DNA of 64,000 nucleotides, taken from Siderastrea siderea. Lineage: Eukaryota; Cnidaria; Anthozoa; Scleractinia; Rhizangiidae. Below are positions 1 to 12,900 of this stretch, piece by piece. The notes beneath the pieces are model-generated. The model was not told where the DNA came from. It searched no databases and was given only the letters and a program-made list of their open reading frames with translations. A program made the position numbers and the translations under genes. The stretch covers positions 34,137,686 through 34,201,685 of the forward strand of contig OZ034968.1 in NCBI GenBank assembly GCA_964030785.1. The letters run 5' to 3'. The first letter of the stretch is position 1. Every line of letters starts with the position of its first letter.

Positions 1-2900
1 GGTGGCCCTGCAGTGGTAGCAGCCAGCGCTGTCTTGCCAGACGGCTGACTGTCTTCAGGGCTGGTATGGTAGTGTTAATCTGCTTAATGACGTCTGCCAT
101 CACAGCGAGGAATGCACGAAAGTGGGTATGAGAAAAAGTGTACTTACCAGAGCCCACAGGAAGGAAAACACCGATGTGTTGCAAAATAGCTTTGGACTCC
201 GACTTGCCAATTCCACGTTCTGCTTTTCTCACTTTCCCGTTCGAGGCATACTTAGACAGCCCTGGTAGAACTCAACATGACCAACGTCGATTAGTTCCCT
301 CTGCGCTACTCCCAGTTAAGAGTGATGGGCTGGGCAAATGGTCCATGTTAAGAATACTAATTAAAAATACTATTGCGCGTGCTAAAAGACAATCAACGAA
401 GCTCAGCTTCTGAGTGGATATCGTTGATTCCAACACTGTAAGTGTGACCCGAAAAGTCTTTTTTTGCAACTGCAATAGCAACTGCTTGTTCATATCACTT
501 GTAAGAGGCGCAAACGCCTGCAACTAGTTTCTGAAAAGGATAGGTGACCTCTATTCGCAGCCAAGGGAGATGATGGTTTGATTGGCTATTGTACTCGGTG
601 ACAGGGGTCCTGACCGCGAGAACTCCAAATTAGAACCTATCCTTTTGCAATGGCGCGATATAGAGGAAGCGCTCTACAACTACTGCGTGTTAAATCTGGC
701 GTTGTCCTTTTTTCTTTTTTTTTAACGAAAATTATCAGGTTTTGAACATTTACTCAAAGCCGATCCGCACTTAAGACATTTTGTCTAGTTTCCAATAATG
801 TCGCACCTGAAATTCTCACACGCCTTATTTCCAACAAGAAAATTATTTCCGCAAATGGCAGCTTCTCGAGGCACCTTCTTCGACGCAACACTGGTGGCTT
901 GCAAATAATATTGAAATCCTTCACCGTGAAATTAATTAGACTGTGGGGAAAAATATCCTAAAATGCATTCACATTAGGGAATATTCGCGTCTTGAAAGGT
1001 CGAACTCTGCAGTAAGATACATAAAAAATATATCGATGTTTGCTATTTTAGACTATGATCGGAAGCTAATACTTTCTGCTTCTAGTGAACACGTGACAAT
1101 TTTTTCCTCTCGCCGGAAATGTACATCTATGTCATGTGCAACTTGTTTTGCACAGGTCAGAATTGTGTGGTGAATATGTAGTATCACTCTATAAGTATTT
1201 TACTAGTCGAAAGATATTTCAGGCATATAACTTCGGCGGTGTAACATCACACCAAACAGGAGGACAGAATGTGAGTAAACAAACGCAGTTGTAGCCAAGT
1301 GCTACGCATTGAAAACTCACGATTATAGAGAAAAGTAAACTTAATTCTTTTAGGGAACTTGTAAAAAACAAATGGATGCCTTTTTTGTTAACCTTCGATA
1401 TGCTTTAGTTTAAATCATGGAAAAAAGTTCAGCTATCTCTGCAGTTTGTTTTTACGTTGAGGTAGTCCGGCATCTGGGATGAAAACGGGAAACGGTCATT
1501 CCGGTCGAGTTGCTGAAACAAACGCCATCACTATTTACATCGCCTTCTATCTTGTACAATTTCTTTCATAGCTTAAGTTATTTCAGACGTCCTAATCTTT
1601 CTATTTTTTTCCCATTTCTGCAATCCCATCACCAAAACCTATCCTGTGACTTGACCAGAACCCGTTGCGTGACAGACAAATTTAGCTAAATCGGACCATA
1701 ATAATAGTGCGGTTTCTGAGATGAATGTGGAGATCACTGCAAGGTTATTTAGTTTCTTCAGGGAATTAACACTAAGAGATTTTAAAAATTCATTTGCCAT
1801 TCGTTAAGGGATGTGAATGTGATGGCAGAATCGTTATTCATTAGTTGAAAGTCAATCTAGACATACCAGGAGATAACGGTCGATTCCACGCGTCAAGATG
1901 GCCTTTGGACAGTACACCTAAAACTTGACAAAACCTGGCATTTAAACAAAATCGTATTCAAGGTGAGCTAGATATGACCTTTATCCTGTACTTTTCATCC
2001 AAATACCAAAGGAAACAAGGAAAAAATTCCAAGTTTTCGGCTATTCGGTCGGAGGCACGAGCCTATTGTTTGTACTGGTTGAAAGGTTAATGTTGTGATT
2101 ATCGGGATTTTGAGAGCGTTTGTACTCGGCGCTGATAAAAAGCCCGAAACTAATTTTTAAACCTGATTTTAGAATGGTATTTCGTCTTTCAAGAATTCTG
2201 AATTTCAAGTGATTTGGGATTTTACCGGGGAGGAAAACTTTCTCTTGAAAAACTGTGCCAAATTGAGAATTCAAAGCAAGCGAATTTTAGTGATTTTCAG
2301 CAGCTCGCCATGACCTTGAAAATTAATTCACAGATCTAAAACAGGACTCAATTACTTCATACACACCTCAGAAGCAAACTTCCACGTTTAAAATGGGGGC
2401 TTTCTGGGGTGCGAATCAAACAGAGCGAAGTTTACGAGAAGGTATGATACACGTTTATTTCGTGTGTTTACAAGACACGTGTGGCGTAAACGTGTTAAAT
2501 TTTTTTTTCCGGCTTAAAAAATTTTTTTCAAGAAAAAAATTCCACCACGTTTCTTAGATTACCATATGGTATCTGTGGAAAATTTGTGAGGGAATTTTAT
2601 TTTTCATCATGTGCCGCCACTCGCTCGATGTTAGTGGACATTCCCTCTTAAGGCTTGTTATCACAAGTCATTAGTATCATCTGAACAATAATGACTGTAA
2701 AATAAATGTTGACATTTTGTGTCGAATAGATAAACAGATTATAGTGTTTAAGAGAAGTGTTCAACTGCTAGTGTAAAATACGTTGTAAATCAGGTAGTTC
2801 AGATTGACATAAGTTTCTTTTTTTGTATGCAAATTACATTATGCTAATTAGTGTCCGACCAAATTTGTAATATGACCGACCAAAATGAAGACTTGAAAGG
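1..2900. other. Intergenic, nothing recognised
   Basis: Only short AT-rich open frames occur here and none has a recognisable motif. By comparison with gene C, whose upstream flank is duplicated at 2941-3400, a paralogous death-fold exon would be expected just left of 2900 on the minus strand. I could not find one, so it is deleted or decayed. Confidence 0.5.
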
Positions 2901-2940
2901 ACACATGTCCTGCTAAGTAAGAAAAATTATTTCCAGCACT

Positions 2941-3400
2941 GTACAAATCTGTATTTTTACCACGACATGCAGGTAGTCTATATAGCGATGAGGTTGAATC
3001 CCGCCAATCAATAAAGATTACTTCATGCATGGTTAGTGGGGCACGTAAGATTTTTTTTAATTGGCACAATCGAACGAGCGTTTAGATCACGAAGAGTGAA
3101 TAAAATTGGTACAAGCAAACTACCCGTGATGTCATTTGTTTATTATATTCTAAGATACTACATGTAATTTGCTTTTATCAACGACGATGAACTTGATGTA
3201 AGATTTCCTATTAGTACTGAGCATTGTTAGAGTAAAGGTCAGTACTAATGTAATAAGTTACTCTTCCCCCTCACCGTTTATAATTCAAACTCGCACCCTC
3301 TTCCAGTTTTACTCAGGCTACACATAAAGCTACAGTTCGTTGACTACAAATCAGTTTTGATCATTAAGATTACGATTAGCCCTTCAGGTTATTCTCAGCA
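2941..3400. repeat. Segmental duplicate of the flank upstream of gene C
   Basis: 2941-3215 matches 60529-60790, sharing stretches such as the blocks beginning ATTTTTACCACGACATGCAG and TTGGTACAAGCAAACTA. 3255-3400 matches 61660-61810 (block beginning CACCCTCTTCCAG). The order and orientation are the same. This is a diverged piece of the tandem duplication that made the death-fold gene cluster. Confidence 0.7.
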
Positions 3401-3923
3401 AAATTTTTTGTGAGAATCTGAAATTAGATTTGTGACCTCAGTTCATATGGATTCTTCACCATCAAAAAAAAAAAGTCCAAAAAGGATCATTTGCTTTGAC
3501 AACGTAAGGTGGAGGCCCATAGATCGAAGCAAGTGTCAACAAGCACATTAGCCTTATTGTTTTTTTCTATTACGAAAATGAATATTGTCAATAGAGAAGG
3601 TGATCCATCTCAGAGAAAAAGACGTGGGACATGCTAAACACAGCGAAGCGTAAACAATGAAAAAACCATGCGTTCCAAGCTTTCGAAACGAAGATCCGTG
3701 TGAAATAACTCAACATGCTAACCGTACAGGCAACGCACACTTATTGATTGGACAGAGAAAACTATTTTTAACAAAAAGTTATGTCAGAGTCAGAAAGAAA
3801 AAATTCGTGCACCTTACCATTTTGCCTTTGCGGTGCCCCGTTAGTCAGGCGACTATCAACCACAGAGTGTTTTGTCACTGTGAATAATTGCTTACATATT
3901 GTTTTGAGCAATGTTTGTATTAA

Positions 3924-6187
3924 GGTGTTTCGATACAGTTTTTTTGGGACCATACCCCACTTTTAAAATCGGTTCTTAGACGATCTTTATCTGGTCGGAT
4001 CAACGTGAAATTTGCAGTACTTTTTGGTATTGGATTGAACTTTACCGCGGTTTACACTTTGTAACAATCGATATTTCCATGACAACGATAAACAAAAAAC
4101 CTCGAAAATACTAAAATTGAAATTTTGCGCGATCCAGACTTCGCTTTGAAAAGCAAACACCAACATCTTAAACTGTGGTGTATGGCAAACAAAGTATACA
4201 AGAACAAAAAAAATCTGTATGTTTGTTTCGAAGTAAATCGCAAATACATTTTCAACCTTAGTTTTTGCATAGTAATAGTAAATGCACCGAGAAATAATCA
4301 ATGCTTTGATGAAATGGCTCGAAAACACTTTCAAAATGTGTCTTTTACTTACTATTTTACGCCTAGAAAGGTTTGTTGGTACTAGTGTTCGCGATCTCGA
4401 GAACGAATTGTTTTTCTAAGATGATCATCATTCCTGTAATAATTTTGTGGTAATTTTTGAATTTGAGCGCTTTTGCGAAAATCTTAAGAACGGCTCGATG
4501 GATTTTTTTAAAACATTAAACACGCATGCTTGACGATGTGACCAATTTTTAGTATCGAGTCTTCTTAACATTGATTCACTGGAACACTTTAAGATTTAAC
4601 GTTAAAAAGGACGTATGAACCGACGGAAAAGGTTGCGTTACAAATTCACAGTTGGCAAGTAAATGCTAATATATTCAAAGTAATGCGTAATTCATTGCTT
4701 CGTGATTTTTATCTGGTTTCTTTGTTCTTTGTTGCACTGTAGATTACAACGAAAAGTAAAAATCACGGAGGAATGCTTTGCGCATTACTTTGAATATATT
4801 AGCATTTATTTGCAAACTGTGAATATGTAACGCAAGCTTTTCCGTCGGTTCATACGTCCTTTTTAGCGTTAAATCTAAAAGTGTTCCAGTGAATCAATGT
4901 TAGTAAGACTCAATACTAAAATTGGACACATCGTCAAGCACGCGCGTTAATGTTTTAAAAAAAATCCATTGAGCCGTTCTTAAGATTTTCGCACAAACGC
5001 TCAAATTCAAAAATTACGCCTAGAAAGTTTTGTTGAAACTGGTGTTCGCGATCTCGAGAACGACTTGTTTTTCTAAGATCATTCGCGTAATAATTTCGTG
5101 GTAATTTTTTAATTTGAGTGCTTTTGCGAAAATCTTAAAAAGGGCTCGATAGATTTTTTTAAAACATTAAACATGCGTGCTTGACGATGTGACCAATTTT
5201 AGTTTTGAGTCTTATTAGCATTGATTCACTGGAACACTTTTGGATTTAACGTTAAAGAGGATGTATGAACCGACGGAGAAGGTTGCGTTACAAATTCACA
5301 GTTGGCAAGTAGATGCTAATATATTCAAAGTAGTGCGTTATTCATTGCTTCGTGATTTTTATCTGGTTTCTTTGTTCTTCGTTGCACCGTAGATTACAAC
5401 GAAAAGTAAAAATCACGGAAGAATGCATTGCTCATTACTTTGAATATATTAGCATTTACTTGCCAATTGTTAATATGTAACGCAAGCCTTTCCGTCGGTT
5501 CATACATCCTCTTTAACGTTGAATCTAAAAGTGTTCCAGTGAATCAATGTTAATAAGACTCAAAACTAAAATTGGTCACATCGTCAGGCACACATGTTTA
5601 GTGTTTTAAAAAAATCTATCGAGCCGTTCTCAAGATTTTCACAAAAGCACTCAAATTAAAAAATTACCACAAAATTATTACGCGAATGATCTTAGAAAAA
5701 CAAGTCGTTCTCGAGATCGCGAACACCAGTTTCAACAAAACTTTCTAGGCGTAAAATAGTATGTAAAAGACACATTTTAACAGTATTTACTAGCCATTTC
5801 ATCAAAGCGTTGATTATTTTTCGGTGCATTTACCATTACTAGGCAAAAACTAAGGTTGAAAATGTTTTTGCGATTTACTTCAAAACAAACATACAGAATT
5901 TTTTTGTTCTTGTATATTTTGTTTGCCATGCACCACAGTTTAAGATGCTGGTATTTGCTTTTCGAAACGAAATCTGGATCGTGCAAAATTTCAATTTTAC
6001 TGTTTTCCAGGATTTTTGTTTATCGTTGTCATGGAAATATCGATTTTTACAAAATGTAAACCACGCTAAAGTTCAATCCAAAACCAACAAGTATTGCAAA
6101 TTTCACGTTGATCTGACAAGAAGAAGACTGTCTAAGAGCCGATTCAAAAAGCTAGGTATGGTCCCAAAAAAAATGTATCGAAACACC
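3924..6187. mobile_element. Foldback inverted-repeat DNA element, copy 1 (TTAA-flanked)
   Basis: The ends are inverted copies of GGTGTTTCGATACA and are bounded by TTAA at 3920-3923 and 6188-6191. TTAA is either the target duplication, as in piggyBac-type transposons, or part of the inverted repeat. Almost the whole element is palindromic. Two hairpin cores lie at about 4615-4860 and 5260-5510, because a segment of about 656 bp (starting about 4361 and again about 5017) is tandemly duplicated. The related copy at 39394-41001 has one core. No transposase is seen, so it is non-autonomous. Confidence 0.85.
4125..4385 (+). other. Open frame in the arm of the foldback element, probably non-coding
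   Basis: An 86-codon frame is shared by the arms of both foldback copies (related frames at 5777-5986 minus, 39595-39804 plus, 40507-40800 minus). The opposite strand of the same DNA is also open. This fits shared ancestry of the repeat arms better than selection on a protein. No known motif is visible. Confidence 0.3.
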
Positions 6188-6191
6188 TTAA

Positions 6192-6745
6192 TTAAATGTT
6201 AGCTGAATAGATTAAGTCAAGCAGGGTAGAGAGAGACTGAACGACTATCTAGAATTATTTATTGGAGTGTATTGATGAATTTAAACTTTTTTTGCGTTTC
6301 TGAGCTCGACAATGAGTACAAAATTGATCGATCGAAATGTTTCGCAATTTCCAATGTTCTAGCGATGATTTGTTGCGGTCCTCTTTCGTTCTGGTTTGAA
6401 GGTGGAGTGATAAAAACGTGTGGCGAAGTAACCGTAGCCGATCCGCGCACGTTAAATTAAGTGCAATCAGACAATCGAGAATAGTCTTCAACACTGAAGT
6501 AAAAGAATCTCCAATCAGAACCCCATATCAGAGTAACTGCATTTATTTCATGTACATAAAGACTCTAATATGCAAATAGAATTTGTTCAATCTTGTCTTT
6601 GCTTCAACTACACTTATCTATATATGACGGGGTTAAACTTGCTTGACGACCGACAGTAGTCACAGGGCGCTAATTTCTTGGTTGCTTTTCAATTCATGTC
6701 CAGCAAAAAAGATTTTGGATGAAGATATCGCAATGTTCAGGAGCT
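6192..6745. other. Downstream flank of gene A
   Basis: No convincing gene. AT-rich sequence follows the putative last exon of gene A and would hold its 3' UTR and poly(A) signal (minus strand). The short open frames at 6255-6494 carry no motif. Confidence 0.4.
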
Positions 6746-6951
6746 TTAGTAGTGGGTCATTTCCCACGCTAAGCGTGACAACAAATAGCTCGTGAATCCA
6801 AATCGATTAGCACGTTTTATGATCAAGACGAAACCTGAAAACCTTGTCTTTATTTCATTGTCCAATAAATTAAACATGCGCATAAAACGAGTCTTTAAAC
6901 ACACTGAGCGTGTTGTGGTAGCGAGTTGTGAGCGTGTCTGCACCTCCATCC
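6746..6951 (-). CDS. Gene A putative last exon
   Basis: A TTTCAG acceptor in the right phase opens a frame of 67 residues (starting GMEVQTRSQLATTT) ending in TAA at 6746. There is no similarity to gene B, whose frame can instead pass to a death-fold exon. It may be a real alternative terminus, an aberrant terminus that arose after loss of the downstream exons, or chance. Confidence 0.3.
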
Positions 6952-9900
6952 CTGAAATTATATGAAGGGTTAGAAATACCGTTTTGACGGTGTACTTATA
7001 AGAGCTGGCTGCGGAGAGGACAACGATTGATAAGCCTGTTATATTAACACGAGAAAAGAAAAATTGGTATATTTTAAACTCCACAAATACTGGTATTTAT
7101 TAGCAAGCACCATGCCATAACAGTTAGGTCTTACAACAACAAATGACCGATAATTACCAGAGATGTCTCCCGTTCCAAGTTCAGAGGGTGCTCTAGGCGT
7201 TCTAATTCCGCTGTCACTCGTTAATGTCGTGATACTGTGCGCCTCATGGACGTTCTCTAGATATCTATGAACGAACGCATATTTTTCCTCCCCGAGAAAT
7301 CGCTCTTGTTCCATTTCTCTTCCTTTGATCTTATCATCTATTGTTTTAGGATATAAATCGGAAACAGAGTTACTTCGCCGCCTCTTTCTAGGGCTTTCCA
7401 GGTCTTCACCTTTTCGAGCTGTGGAAAACAATGAGAATAATAGAAGAATATAAAGGGTTAAGATTCAGGGGCACCCAACGAGAGAAGTTTAGAAAAATAC
7501 TTGAAATATCATTTTCTGCTTTCGTAGATTGTTTCAGAGCTTTTAAAACTTAGCTGAGGCAAACTTGTGTGAGCTAATACATATGAGGTCAAACTGTTCG
7601 GAGTTTTTAGCTGAAAATTTAGGCCGCAGAAAATTATAGGACACAGAATCTTATCCCCCGAATTTGCGAGCTGCTGATAGCTCACCGAAAATGCAAGCTG
7701 GCCTTATTTTACACTCTAAACGAGACATTTGTCCCTCCGAAAACAATACGGGGATAGTCTCCTTGATACGAAAATCTGAAGTGATTTTTCGCCAAAGAAA
7801 TCTCTCGATTTAGGCCTTCCAAACAGATATTTTCCGAAACGAAGCGTTGGGTGCCCTTGAAGATTGGTACAATACTATCAAAAATCCCTGAGCATTTTAG
7901 CCACTCTTTATTTATACGTTCTCGCACTGCTCTTCAAGGATGACAACGTGACCTTCCTTTGATAGATCCAGGTACTTGGTACCAAATGAAAATGTGATGA
8001 GAATTTATTAGAGAAGGAAGCCCCTACCATCCTACGTTTTTAAGACAAATCCTTGTGACTTCTCGCAAGCCTTTTTTTCCAGATTAATCAATATATGCTA
8101 ATACATGCGTATGATTTACCATGCATTTCAGAGGTATTGATCAGCGTCCTTCACATTTCAATCGTGTGAAGTTCTAATCTTCTTATTTATCAGATGTGCA
8201 CCAAACCATCAAGTCAAGTAGCTTCAAGTCTCTTCTTGTTTGAGACCATTACGTCACATGTCCATTACCGTCCTGTGCGCGGCAATTCCATTTTACCCTA
8301 CCCCCCGGGGGGTACTCGACCCATATTTGGGTATAGGTGAGCCGCTGAGGGTTTGAAACCCTGACCCTGTTTAGGACAAAAAAAATCCTAAAATACAACT
8401 TTATTACCCTGTTTAGGACAACAACCTGAATTTTATTACCCTGTTTAGGACATGCAATACCCCGATTACAACTAGGACAGACTCGCGCGAAATTATATAC
8501 CCTGTTTAGGACAGACTCGCACGAAATCACATACCCTGTTTAGGACAAAGAGGCCAAAAACCATACCCTGTTCAGTGGCACATCCCCGTATAGGCTATAT
8601 AAGGGAGTACACCCCCCCACACACACCCCCCCGGGCCCTACCCCAATGTTCACGACGTAATTATTTTGTTATACTGTGGATTTGTAATGAGTAACTAAAT
8701 AGATTAAGAACTCAGTCGGTTATTAAACAATTTTTAAATTAAAAGTCAGCAGCGAGCGTTAACCGAGATTAACATCGCTTTGCATTGCTAACTTTGTGAA
8801 TGTAATGACCTGACAATGATGCAAATCCCTAAAAATACCATTACGTCCAGTATTTTTCACCTCGGAGACTGGGCCCGGCAGCAGGGCGGGCAGACGCGAT
8901 CACTAGTGTTCCGCAAAAACAGGCTCTTATGTCAATTTCCACAACGAGTATTTTAAATGGTTAAAATCAAGCACTAACTCCCTTTTTCAAGTTCAGAGAA
9001 CTACAAGTAAACAGTTTGTATGGGAAACAACAAAAGGAAAAAGAGAGGATCAAGTTCTTCGGTTCACAACGACTCTGGCTTGGCGAATGAAGAACTCGAC
9101 GTTAGAAGCTCCATCGACGCCTTGACAAACGCCATGGAGGCTGGTTTCGCCGGTCTACGCGCCGAATTGTATAAAGTGAGACTGGAATTTAAACACGAAA
9201 TCCAAGGGATAAAAGGCGAACTAAAATCTCTGAAGGGAAGCATAAGCTTTACTCAAGGTGAAGTCGATACTCTAAAGGAAAATTCAAAAGAAAATTTGAA
9301 AGAAATGAAAGGTAGTCTGGAAGAACTCAACAAGACAATCGCGGACCTGGAAAAAAACTGAAAGCTGCAGTTGAAGACAACATAAAACTCGAGCAGTATA
9401 CCAGACGAGAGAACCTGCGCTTTAACAATATAATGGAGGAAGAAGATGAAGATTGCAAATCTCTAATTTACGAAGTTATTCAGAATGAAATGGGCGTCGA
9501 TACTGCCTCTGAGGTGCGGGATTGCAGAAAAACGCCTCACACTCATTTGCATCTCATTGAATAACAAAAGAATAACAAAACAGCACATTTGTTACAGGCC
9601 TCGTTCTTTTAAACTCTGAATTAATTTTCTGCAATCCCGCACCTGATACTGCCAACATAAAATTCCATGCCGTCCACAGAATAGGAAAGAGAATGGAAGG
9701 TAGATGCAGGCCCATTATTGCTCGATTCATCAGCCGTGAAGATAGAAATTTAATCTGGCAAAACCGAGGTAAGATCAGACATCCTGATAAATATTCTGAC
9801 GCGTACATAACCGAAGATTTCGCGAAAGCGATACAAGATGAAAGGAGAGTTCTGATAAAAGCGATGAATAAAGCCAGAGAAAACGGAGGACACCCAAATG

Positions 9901-12900
9901 CAAAAGTTGTTGGACGCTATCTCATCATTAACAATGAAAAATATGACTATAAAAATATTCCAAGCTACTTAGAATAATTTCTTCTACTTTTCCTTTTCCT
10001 TATGTAATGACTTTTAAAAAACCACCATATACAAATTTTCACTGAATGACTAACGAGCTCATTTCAACTACCAATCCTGCTGGGACTCAAATTAACAATG
10101 ACGTCTTTTTATGTGTTCGTTCTGTCACTTTTTTGCATGTCTCCTGTTTGTCTAAAACCGCAAACATCACCGTTTGTTGTCATAACCACAATAACTTTTG
10201 TTCGCTTTTACTGCATGGTTTTTCCAATAGATAGAAATATATTTCTCTTTTTTCGCCCATGGGTTTAAAAATATGTTCCCTTAATGTGAGAGGACTTGGA
10301 GACACGTTAAAAAGACAAGAATTGTTTAACTGGCTTAGAAGAAAAAGTTATTCTGTTTACATGCTTCAAGAAGTGCACTGCTCTGAAAGCACAATTTCCG
10401 TATGGTCTGCCGAGTGGGGATACAAAACACTTTTTAGCTGTTGTACCAGCGCTAAAGGTGGAGTCGCGATTCTTTTCAATAATAATTTCGATCTTCAGCT
10501 CTACGGACATACCTGGACCCCAACGGCAGATTTATCATCTGCGATATTACAGCAGACAAAAAATGTATGACCATAGCCACGCTCTACGCGCCTAATGACG
10601 ATGATCCAGACTTCTTTCAGAATTTTTTCGATCATTTAAATGATTTTCAGTGCGACGAAGTAGCAATTGGAGGAGATTTTAACTTGGTTTTGGACTTGGA
10701 TATGGATAAAAAGGGAGGTCTTGCTAAAATGCATACTGAATCAGTTAGAACCCTGAAAGATTTCTGTGCTCAATTTGATCTACTAGACGCATGGAGAGTC
10801 TTAAACCCAGACACTCGCAGATATACTTGGTGACGCAAACGGCCAGAAATTCAGTGCCGTTTAGATTTCTTTCTTATTACTGAAAGCTTAATGTGTAACA
10901 TTAAGTCCACTGATATCTCAACTGGGTATAAAACAGATCACTCCTTAATAGAAATCAAGATCGCTACCCACTCTAACATGAGAGGCCCGGGCTTTTGGAA
11001 ACTTAACACCTCACTCCTAAAAGAAATTGATTATGTAAATCAAATACGGGCTGCAATAAAAGACACTCAAGAAGAATACAAAAATGATAGTTCCGTCAAC
11101 GACGCTCTCATGTGGGAAATGATAAAACTAAAAATAAGAGAACACTCTTTAAAATATACAGCAATAAATAAAGCAAAAACATCGCGAGACGAAGAAAAGC
11201 TCGAAAAAGAAATTAATAGCCTGCAACGCTTAATCGAATCCAGCAATATGGAAGGAAAAGATAGGAAAGATACCTTAGACAATTTGGACACTAAAAAACT
11301 AGAACTAGAAAAAATAATTGAATACCGGACGAAAGGTTCAATTTTGAGAGCAAGATGTAGATGGCATAATGAGGGCGAGAAGAATACAAAATATTTCCTA
11401 AATCTAGAGAAACGACATTACAAGCAAGGGTTAATAAGCCAATTAAAACTGTACGATGTAAACTTCGCCACCACAGATAAAGAAATTTTAATTTCTACAA
11501 ACATCTATACAGTTCTAACAATGGCACTCAAAACGAATGGACCAATGACGTTTTTTTCGGGTCACAAACAGAGAAAAAAATTAGACCTGATTGACCAAGA
11601 AAGCTGCGAAGGTTTATTAACCAAAACAGAATGCTTGAACGCACTTAAAAATATGGAATGTAACAAGACCCCAGGCTCTGATGGTTTATCAGCGGAATTT
11701 TACAAAGTGTTTTGGAACGACATCGCTGGTCTCTACCCGAAATCCAAAGAAATCAAAGACGAGGCATCATCAAACTTATATCAAAAAAAGACGCAGAACC
11801 GTATTTAATTAAAAACTGGCGCCCGATATCTATATTAAACTGCGATTATAAAATAGCAGCCAAGGCGATTGCTAACCGATTTAAACATGTTCTTCCAAAT
11901 CTTATTGACAATGACCAGACGGGCTTTCTTAAAGGTAGATTCATTGGAGAAAACATTCGTCTCATCGATGGTATTATAAGGCATACAGCCGCAAAAAACA
12001 TTCCGGGACTTCTACTTTTTCTCGATTTTGAAAAAGCTTTTGACACAGTAGAGTGGCCCTTCCTTCAAAAAACATTACAGCATTATAATTTTGGTCCATC
12101 TGCCATGAACTGGATTCGCCTTTTTTACCATAACACAGAAAGTTGCATTATAAATAATGGGTGGTCTAGCGCTTTCTTCAAACTTCAAAGAGGGGTCAGA
12201 CAAGGCTGTCCTCTCTCTCTTTATCTCTTCATACTCTGTGTAGAAATATTAGCTGAGGCAATCAGGAAAAACAAAAACATTAAGGGCATTACAATTAATG
12301 AACAAGAAATTAAAATCAGCCAATACGCGGATGATACTACCCTCATTTTAAATGGATCGATCGTCTCCTATACAACTTCTTTACAGACATTAGACCTTTT
12401 TAGTGAAATTTCTGGCCTCCGATTAAATAGCAAGAAAACAGAGGCTTTGTGGATCGGCGCCAACATTGGAAAAGAAGCAATTCTCAACCCAGACAAAGAC
12501 TTTAAATGGGTAAACGACAAAGTTAAAGCATTAGGGGTATGGCTTTCAACCAACCCCGAAACTACTATAGAAGCTAACTATAGCGAAAAACTAATCAAAA
12601 TGAGAAATAGCTTAAGCTGCTGAGAGCTACGCCGTCTATCCTTACTCGGAAAAATTACAGTTCTAAAAAGCCTAATTGCTTCTCAACTGGTTTACATTTT
12701 GTCCCCCCAACCAACAAACCACAATGCTATAAGAGAGATAAATAATATGTTTTTTAATTTCCTATGGGATGGCAAGGGAGACAAAATAAAGCGTGACATA
12801 ATGATCAGCGACTACGAGAATGGAGGGCTAAAAATGATTGATATAAAACTTCTTAACAAAGCTCTTAAAGCAGGCTGGATAAAGAAATACTTAGACACAG

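Noticed and set aside
4125..4385. Protein-coding gene in the foldback element arms
   Set aside because: Both strands are open and the frame simply follows the palindromic repeat; no motif or start context.
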